A stretch of DNA of 64,000 bases from Terfezia claveryi. Its lineage: Eukaryota; Ascomycota; Pezizomycetes; Pezizales; Pezizaceae. Location of the stretch: assembly GCA_015179025.1 (NCBI GenBank), contig WHUX01000002.1:806001-870000 (forward strand). The letters are read 5' to 3'. A program made the position numbers and the translations under genes. The notes beneath the pieces are model-generated. The model had not been told where the DNA came from. It saw only the letters and a program-made list of their open reading frames with translations, and did no database searches. Shown piece after piece: positions 57,954 through 64,000 of the stretch. Numbering within the stretch: position 1 is the first letter of the stretch; each line of letters starts with the position of its first letter.

Positions 57954-59210
57954 ATGGCCTCAGTTCCAACCACCTACACCAGCTATGGCACCGACTCCTT
58001 CGCTGCAGTCAAGACTGCCTCGGTTTCTATCCCGAACTCCCATCTCCGCCAGGGCTCGGGACGAGCACCCACCCCCTTAGGAAGCTTAACTGCTTCCACC
58101 ACCGCTCCTGATACGAACGACCACCTGCACCCAGTCAACCACAACAACGGGCTTCTTACCCCATCGTCGTCGATCTCTCCTACTCTTCCTCCAGTCTACA
58201 ATCCTGGGAAGTCTACTAGCGGCAATCGCCTTGGCATAGTGACGACAGAAGCAGATGAAATTAGTCACCATGCATCTGCAACCGGGGCACATCTTGCACA
58301 GCAATACTACCCTACCACTGCTTCACTGCTGGCAGCTCAAACTGCCGGCTCGGCTATTACACCCAGTTTGCTTGCAAAGCATTACCTTCCAGGCATCCTT
58401 CTGCAGCATGGACCCCTCGCTATCCGACACCTAACTGCTTATCTTATAGCATCTATTCCTGGTTTTAGTAATATTCCACCAGCCAAGCAGCGAAGATTAG
58501 TCGTTGGGGCCCTAGAAGGTCGAGGGGGGAGCAGTGGCACCGGTGAGAGTTCTGGAGCTCTGGCAGCCGGTGGTGTCAATGGGGATGTGATTTTTGAAAA
58601 GGTTGGGTGGGGTCGATGGGATGCCAGGAAGAAAGGAGATCCACCACGTGAGATTATACCACGAGGTCCAAACCAGGGAGTACCTGGAATATCCCTCTTA
58701 CCACCAGGGACCGAAACAGTTGCCATGTCACCTGACATCCGACCCTGGGTAGGGGAATCGGGAGTGTTCCTTCAATCGGAGGATGAGAGAAGCAGGCGAT
58801 CTTTGTCTCCATTGTCGTCGCCGGCTGAGGAAGCGGATAAAATGTCTCTTGATGAAGACAACGCCTCTGTGAGCGGTTCTGACACATCGGAGGATGAAGA
58901 TGTAGACATGACTGACGAGGAGGATTGGGCAAAGATGGGTGCCGAAATGTTGAGAAGACAGGCCTCACCTGTAACATCTGACGCATTTAGCAACACCGGC
59001 GGTCGAAGCGTCATCGGAAGTCCAAACGTTCACGTCTACGGAAGTTGGGGAGCCTCAGGGAGCCCCTTCACCAACCACAGGGCACACGCAGAGTCCTATC
59101 GCTATTCGAGCACAGTACAAGGGGCTTTCGGCTATTGGGACAACGGAGAGAAGAGGAACCGGGAAGAGCAAGAAGCAATAGAGGCGCTGGTGAAATTAAG
59201 CTCCATTTAA
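57954..59210 (+). CDS. STB3: Stb3-like Sin3-binding / RRPE-binding protein
   Basis: One exon, 418 aa, from ATG 57954. The conserved block (about residues 125-245: PSLLAKHYLPGILLQHGPLA, then RHLTAYLIASIPGFSNIPPA, KQRRLVVGALEGRG, and DVIFEKVGWGRWDA) is the Stb3 family domain. Yeast Stb3 binds the ribosomal RNA processing element in promoters of growth genes and recruits the Sin3 deacetylase complex in response to nutrient signals. The N-terminal 120 residues are Ser/Thr/Pro-rich and disordered. The C-terminal half is acidic (SLDEDNASVSGSDTSEDEDV) and ends in a short helical EEQEAIEALVKLSS. The long C/T-rich upstream region suggests a long 5' leader. Confidence 0.88.
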   Translation: MASVPTTYTSYGTDSFAAVKTASVSIPNSHLRQGSGRAPTPLGSLTASTTAPDTNDHLHPVNHNNGLLTPSSSISPTLPPVYNPGKSTSGNRLGIVTTEADEISHHASATGAHLAQQYYPTTASLLAAQTAGSAITPSLLAKHYLPGILLQHGPLAIRHLTAYLIASIPGFSNIPPAKQRRLVVGALEGRGGSSGTGESSGALAAGGVNGDVIFEKVGWGRWDARKKGDPPREIIPRGPNQGVPGISLLPPGTETVAMSPDIRPWVGESGVFLQSEDERSRRSLSPLSSPAEEADKMSLDEDNASVSGSDTSEDEDVDMTDEEDWAKMGAEMLRRQASPVTSDAFSNTGGRSVIGSPNVHVYGSWGASGSPFTNHRAHAESYRYSSTVQGAFGYWDNGEKRNREEQEAIEALVKLSSI

Positions 59211-60155
59211 TTTCCTTTGTGTTGTTTTATATGGTCGGGCGGGTTTTGGTCTACGGGTATCATCGTCATTAGTTCAGTCAGCCATTATAAATATATGGAG
59301 GGTAGGCGTTGCGTTGTTTTTTTAATTTCAATATTGTTTTCGGTACTATTATTTCCTTTCTGTCCTCGTATATTGGAAGGGGCATATCATGGATATTGTT
59401 TCTTTGGCGTTTTCAGTTCTCTGCTTGTTTTACTCTATATCCGATTTTAGTACAATGGGGGTTAAGCGTCGTTTTTTTATTCAGTTTCTGATCCGGAATC
59501 TAGGAAACATTCCGAAGTTATTATTCCTAGTAAAGAAGGCGGGAGGGGTTCTTTCTTCATACGACTCTCACCTCCTGGTTTCTTATTTTTAATTTGGTAC
59601 TATCGATTTTTTATCGGCAATTCTGTGTTCTGAACGTGGAAGCGGAGAGAAGGACGGCAATGGTGAGTATTGCCGCAGTGTTTCTTCAACAAGACACAAA
59701 AGCACACAATGGTGTGATTAGAAGGAGGATTGACAGCGGCCTGGCCAGGTTGAAGGCGAAGGCTATACACATATGGAGCACACTGAAGACGGAGTCATTA
59801 AGTTGATTATCTGTCTTCCTGAACGCTCCATGTTATGCCTATTTTTCTTTTCATCTCTTTCCGATGTAACATCTCTTTCGTGACATGGTTCTTGGTCTTC
59901 TCGTGCATGTGGAGTCATTAGTTTGATTATCTGCGTCCGGGATTGGTTCTCTTTATCATGATGAGAGGAAGAAAATCAATTAAAAAAAAGGCTGAAAGAG
60001 TGGGCTATTTCTAGAGGGTGGCTATGGTTCACCACAGTTGTAGCTTAAGGTTCTGAGCTTTAATAGAAGGGAAAGAAAGGATACAAAGAAAACCACCGAC
60101 TGGTGCCTGAATTTGCAAACTGATAATATTTCTTTGATCCCCAATCTGGGTATTT
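59211..60155. other. 3' flank of STB3, no gene seen
   Basis: Mostly U-rich on the coding strand and likely STB3 3' UTR for the first part. A near-repeat of ggagtcattaagttgattat occurs at about 59780 and 59912. Nothing else. Confidence 0.5.
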
Positions 60156-60158
60156 ATT

Positions 60159-60845
60159 AAGGGTACTCAAAATTAAATTCACGCACTTTTACGATATATA
60201 GCGTGGACGCCACAATATGCAAGTCTAGCTCTTTTCAGCCAAAACGCAGATTTTTCAACTGAGTACCCAAGATACCTTACGCACATACGCACAGATACGC
60301 ATACCCACACACACACATTTGCACACAAGCATGCCTCGAGTCGGGTACAAGTCACAGGTACTGGAAGAGGTCTGGAGGCTCATTGAGAATTTCGAAGCGA
60401 TACTTCAAATTGATCTTTATGATGATTGGGATGATTGGGTATGGGATTGAATTGTTGACTTATGCGATATCATTACACTGGTGGCTATCCCTCGGTATCT
60501 GGCCCCCGTGGACATGCTGGACGTCATGATGCTCCAGTTTTGGAGTCTTTAATTCATGATTATCCAGAACGATCCTTCTTAGGGTGTTTCGCAGGAGGCA
60601 CGAGACTATTCGCAGGTGGGGTTGCGGGTGGATTTATGGCTTTGTCAGCGAAAACGCAGATACAAAACTTACGTTCCAGAATTTAGCCATCGATTTCGGT
60701 GCGTGATTGAATCCATCACGTATGTTTACTGCGTAAGCTTGGCATTGAAACTTATTGGCTAGGAATTTAGTCCCATGCAGCCAAGGCGCCAGATTTTTTA
60801 GTTTTATGCATGCGTTTGTGCGTGAATTTAATTTTGAATACCCTT
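60159..60845. mobile_element. non-autonomous Harbinger-like miniature element
   Basis: 687-bp element with inverted ends: aagggtactcaaaattaaat at the left and the complement of aagggtattcaaaattaaat at the right, continuing through tcacgcac. The outside bases read att on both sides (60156-60158, 60846-60848), a 3-bp duplication in line with PIF/Harbinger. It carries a short plus-strand frame MPRVGYKSQVLEEVWRLIEN at about 60331-60447, similar in style to the N-terminal fragments at 34.9 and 36.8 kb, and an internal repeat aaaacgcaga. Confidence 0.75.
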
Positions 60846-60980
60846 ATTGTCCGTAACTAGCTCCTAGCTTAGAGTCTCCTAAGTATTTTCCTTTTCCATA
60901 CATTATATTATCTAACCCATCGTAACGTGTGTAACAATATCATTATCATTAACGTGCACATTCAACCTACAAGAAACCCA

Positions 60981-61337
60981 TTATCCGGTTAGCCTCGACC
61001 TCACCCTCATCAACCTAGCCCCCCGTGAACGGTAACTATACCTCTCCGTCTTATAATCTCGGGTGAAGAATACACCCGGCCTGCACACACGGCTGAGCTT
61101 CGGAAGGGAAGCTTTGGTGAATGTCTATCCAGAAACAGTCAGCATATGAGTCGGGGCGGGGGCGGATAAATCCACCTCATCATCTGCAGCAGCCGAATCT
61201 CCCTCTACAAATTTTTTTCCCACCAGTTTCCTACTCCAAGCCTGCAGTTCCTCTGAGCTTGGAAGTCCAGAGGCCGTGGGTGCGCCTCTCGGCGTGGTGA
61301 GCTCTGAGACGTGTTGGAATTTGGGCGGGGAGGACAT
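60981..61337 (-). CDS. peptidase inhibitor I78-like protein (model tentative)
   Basis: Exon 1 from ATG 61337 gives MSSPPKFQHVSEL..., then SEELQAWSRKLVGKKFVEGD, as in fungal I78-family proteins (short inhibitors with an LVGKxxVEG opening). After a short intron (probably 39 bp from about 61147, acceptor at gaag), the second part reads SRVCRPGVFFTRDYKTERY, matching the I78 core RVxRPGxxxTxDYxxxRL. The end is unclear: the model continues RSRGARLMRVRSRL, but another frame contains VDEGEVEANRI, which looks more like the usual VDExG ending. A frameshift or second intron is possible, so the gene may be damaged. Confidence 0.5.
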
Positions 61338-62654
61338 GTTTTCGTTTTTGGAGATGGGTTATGGTTAGGTGCCTTTGTTATCTTTTGCAGTGATCTCGAA
61401 ATAGGTGTAGGTACTGATAGATTCAGAGGAATAGGTGATAGATACAGATGTAAGAAGTTAGATTCAGTGGAAGATAACGGAGAGGAAATGTGTTGGTTGT
61501 ATTCTAATATTGAAGCTCCCCACAGGGTCTACGTCATCATACATCTCTCGTTCCGGAGCAAGGAAGGGTGGGTGGCTTTTGCTTGTACAGTTACATAGAT
61601 TCTGGGGCAGAAGTGTAAAAACTAAAACTAGCCTGAAAAAACTGAGCCCTGAATTATCATTGTCTCCCTTTTTTTTTTTTTTTTTTTTTTTTTCTTCCCA
61701 ATCTATACACCATTTTTACAAATGAAAATATATATATATATATAAAACTGAGCCCCGAGTATGCAACTTTGCTCTTTTGAGATACAGTTGTAGCACAACA
61801 TATGAATGGTTGAGGTCCGCTTCAGATAACCATCCAGTCTTAACGAAGAGACTGGTGTCCTAGTCCGGCCTGAATACAGTACCTACTAGTGGCACATTGA
61901 ATAATACCCTCCCCATGACAAAACACCCCAAATCCTCAGCGACTCTATAGATTGTTATTCTATTAAAGGATGCTAGGGTTGCTATATATATGGATTAGGT
62001 TTCCAAAGAAAAGCCAAAATTAATTACCATCAATTTCGGAGGAAACCACTGTAGCAGTGCTTCATTGTGTGTAATTTTTACCCGATCCCTGACTTTTTAA
62101 ATATTCTTGAACTCTCAAATCGAGGTCGTATGGCATGACATGAAGAGAATGAAATTTATAATGTAGGCAGTGTTGGAGTTGTGAGTGCTATATCGAGTTT
62201 AAGGCAAGATTCAGATTTAGCAACTGTTATAGAGTTGTAGACTTTGAAGACATTTGCTGGGGGCATCAATGTCGATCGTCGATCTTTACGCAATATATGT
62301 TCCCTTTCCCGTTCTTTTCCTGTCTATAATCTTGGCAGAGGTACTGTACCTAAAGAATGAATATTTGTACAACTATACAGTATGTCGTTACTTACAAATA
62401 CAAAAAGAATAGAAACCGGGCTCGAGTATTTCTTACGGTCTTCTGGAAAAGGCACCATTGCAATGAGTGAATCATGCAAATCATCAAAGAAAAAAAGACG
62501 TTAACAAATACATGAACTCCAATAAACATTAAAAAAAAGGATAAAACACAAAGCAGACCAGATGCACCAGATGATACGCTTAAGAAGAAATCCCGGTTAT
62601 GTGAAAGTGAAAAAAATGGCCTAAAAGTGACTGTTAACCAAGTCTTCCAGTATT
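61338..62654. other. intergenic with simple repeats
   Basis: Contains a 23- to 25-base T run (about 61670-61693) and a TA microsatellite at 61729-61743. No supported gene. The right part is 3' flank of the minus-strand gene ending at 62655. Confidence 0.5.
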
Positions 62655-64000
62655 TTACTTCCTTCCCCTAAGCCTTCTAGGGCTCGTTTCGACGCTACTC
62701 TGCTTCCTCCCTCTCAGCTGCTTCTTCTCATACTCCATGCTGCTTCCTCTAGCACTTCTCTGCTCTTCCTCTTCAACAATTGGGGTACCAAAGAATACAT
62801 CCCTATTCCTCAATGACTTGACTTCTGGGGTACTCAAAACGCTAGACGCATTAGATCCCACGCGAGCTCTTTTCTTAGGTGACGGCGTACGTGGTCTTGG
62901 TGGCGAGACAGGCGGTGCTGGTACCGCTCCGAACAAAAGGGGCCTGTCTCTAACAAGACGTGGGGAAGTAGCCGACATCGGGGTAGTCGCCATAGTAGAA
63001 GTAGGGGAAGGAGTCTTTCTCTTCGACAGTGTAGAAGGGATAGTCAGTGGTGCCAGGAACTTTCCATCCCTCAGTTCCTTCCCGGTTGCCACACCAGTAG
63101 CTACAACAGACCCCTCAATCTGATACTCCAAAATCTGCAGCCTCTCTGCCGCTGGAGATGACCGACGACTAGCAACTGGAGTAGCGTGTGGAATGACTTT
63201 ACCATCCCGTAATTCTATTCCTTCTGCGTCATGGCTATGAGGTTGAACAAAGGCATAAGCGGCCATAGCTTCAGAGGTCAGCATAACCTCTTTACGTTGT
63301 TCTGCCTTAACTGCTTCATCGTCCCGGAAGGGATCCATCTTGGCAGGAGAAGATTCTGTAGCTTTTGTCTGGCATGTTGCCCGCCGCTGCTTTTTCTTCC
63401 TGGGAGATACACCAACGTCTTCCACTTCCACTTCCTCCTCAATGCACCTATCCTCACTATCCTTCATGGGGGTATAAGTTGGATCCCGAGAGGACTTGGC
63501 CTTCCGCTTGTTGGGGCCACGCTTTCGTATTTGTGGCTGAGATCCTAATGTAGACACAACTGATGAAGCTCGTGAGGCTCTAGATGTTACAGATCGTGTG
63601 TCACTCATGATTGCCTCATCCTCCGAGTAAATTTGTACTCCTAGCTTGATGGGGCTTGGCTGACCCAACATAGGTGACTTCTTGCGCTTTGCTTCGACTT
63701 GCTTTACATCCAGTGCCACAGGTAACTTTTGCCGTCTTGTTAGGGCTGGAGTGGCAGGGGTCTGGACTATGCTTTCTGGCACAAGCTCTTCCGGTGTCCT
63801 TCCCTCTGCAGAGAATCCTTCTTGGATTTGACACCCAGTACTAAGTAGTGGCGAGATGTGAACGGATTCTGTTTCTCGAGCCTCCCCTCGGGCTTCTCGT
63901 CCATCACCTGAATGTGGGAGAGGGCTATTTCCTTCCATCACTTGGGAGTTGTCAATAACGACCGCGAAGCCATCTCGATTCACTGGCGAGAGCGTGCGAG
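62655..64000 (-). CDS. hypothetical nuclear-type protein, partial (runs off window)
   Basis: The frame stays open to the right edge of the window, so the N-terminus is missing. At least 447 residues are visible. It is highly basic and Ser/Pro-rich, with nuclear-localisation-like clusters (IRKRGPNKRKAKSSRD, SPRKKKQRRATC, SPKKRARVG). A phrase ELRDGK occurs twice (IELRDGKVIPHATP and KELRDGKFLAPLT). The C-terminus has LRGRK twice, the last as RRLRGRK at the stop. Many SP/TP dipeptides suggest kinase targets. No domain is recognised; it is probably a disordered chromatin- or nucleus-associated protein. Confidence 0.65.
   Translation of the reverse strand, partial: RTLSPVNRDGFAVVIDNSQVMEGNSPLPHSGDGREARGEARETESVHISPLLSTGCQIQEGFSAEGRTPEELVPESIVQTPATPALTRRQKLPVALDVKQVEAKRKKSPMLGQPSPIKLGVQIYSEDEAIMSDTRSVTSRASRASSVVSTLGSQPQIRKRGPNKRKAKSSRDPTYTPMKDSEDRCIEEEVEVEDVGVSPRKKKQRRATCQTKATESSPAKMDPFRDDEAVKAEQRKEVMLTSEAMAAYAFVQPHSHDAEGIELRDGKVIPHATPVASRRSSPAAERLQILEYQIEGSVVATGVATGKELRDGKFLAPLTIPSTLSKRKTPSPTSTMATTPMSATSPRLVRDRPLLFGAVPAPPVSPPRPRTPSPKKRARVGSNASSVLSTPEVKSLRNRDVFFGTPIVEEEEQRSARGSSMEYEKKQLRGRKQSSVETSPRRLRGRK

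Overview
The window looks like nuclear DNA of a filamentous ascomycete (Pezizomycotina). Nearly all recognisable genes are split by short GT-AG introns, and their products are fungal or general eukaryotic: Prp31, Clf1, Fyv6/FAM192A, Hir1, Stb3, casein kinase II beta, MnSOD, a kelch membrane protein and an HVA1 TUDOR protein. The intergenic DNA carries remnants of a Tad-like LINE, a Ty1/copia element and several miniature DNA transposons. Nothing bacterial, plastid or mitochondrial was seen. I rebuilt exon models by hand; where exon lengths sum to a multiple of three and all junctions keep frame, I say so.

Layout: 0.7-6.8 kb holds three minus-strand membrane-protein genes (S-adenosylmethionine-type mitochondrial carrier, auxin-efflux-family transporter, kelch protein). 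8.1-14.4 kb holds an unknown ORF with a 219-bp tandem duplication, a BTB-like remnant, an 80-bp hAT-type miniature element, a PAP2 lipid phosphatase and FYV6. 15-24 kb is sparse: two unknown ORFs, a decayed LINE and a possible small secreted protein without an obvious ATG. 24.6-30.6 kb holds a SUZ-domain gene, a tiny HVA1 gene and MnSOD.

From 31.5 to 37.3 kb is a transposon island: two copies of a Tc1/mariner-type miniature element (one with a second element nested inside, the other preserving the empty site), Harbinger-like fragments and minisatellites. 38.7-50.3 kb is a dense housekeeping block: CKB, two convergent intron-containing tRNA-Arg(TCG) genes, HIR1 and PRP31 diverging from an 876-bp interval, then CLF1. 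An SMP-30/gluconolactonase gene at 50.5-51.4 kb appears broken by frameshifts. 52.8-54.6 kb is a gag-only copia remnant whose primer-binding site matches the anticodon arm of initiator tRNA-Met. 58-64 kb holds STB3, another Harbinger-like miniature element, an I78-like inhibitor gene and a partial unknown nuclear protein running off the window.

Functionally, three pre-mRNA splicing factors (Fyv6, Prp31, Clf1) and two chromatin/transcription proteins (Hir1, Stb3) share the window; this looks like ordinary fungal gene order, not a pathway cluster. No biosynthetic cluster, CRISPR array or clearly new multigene system is visible. The most informative items are the nested miniature elements with an empty-site control, the hAT element with perfect 8-bp duplications, the half-tRNA primer site and the unusually short introns.
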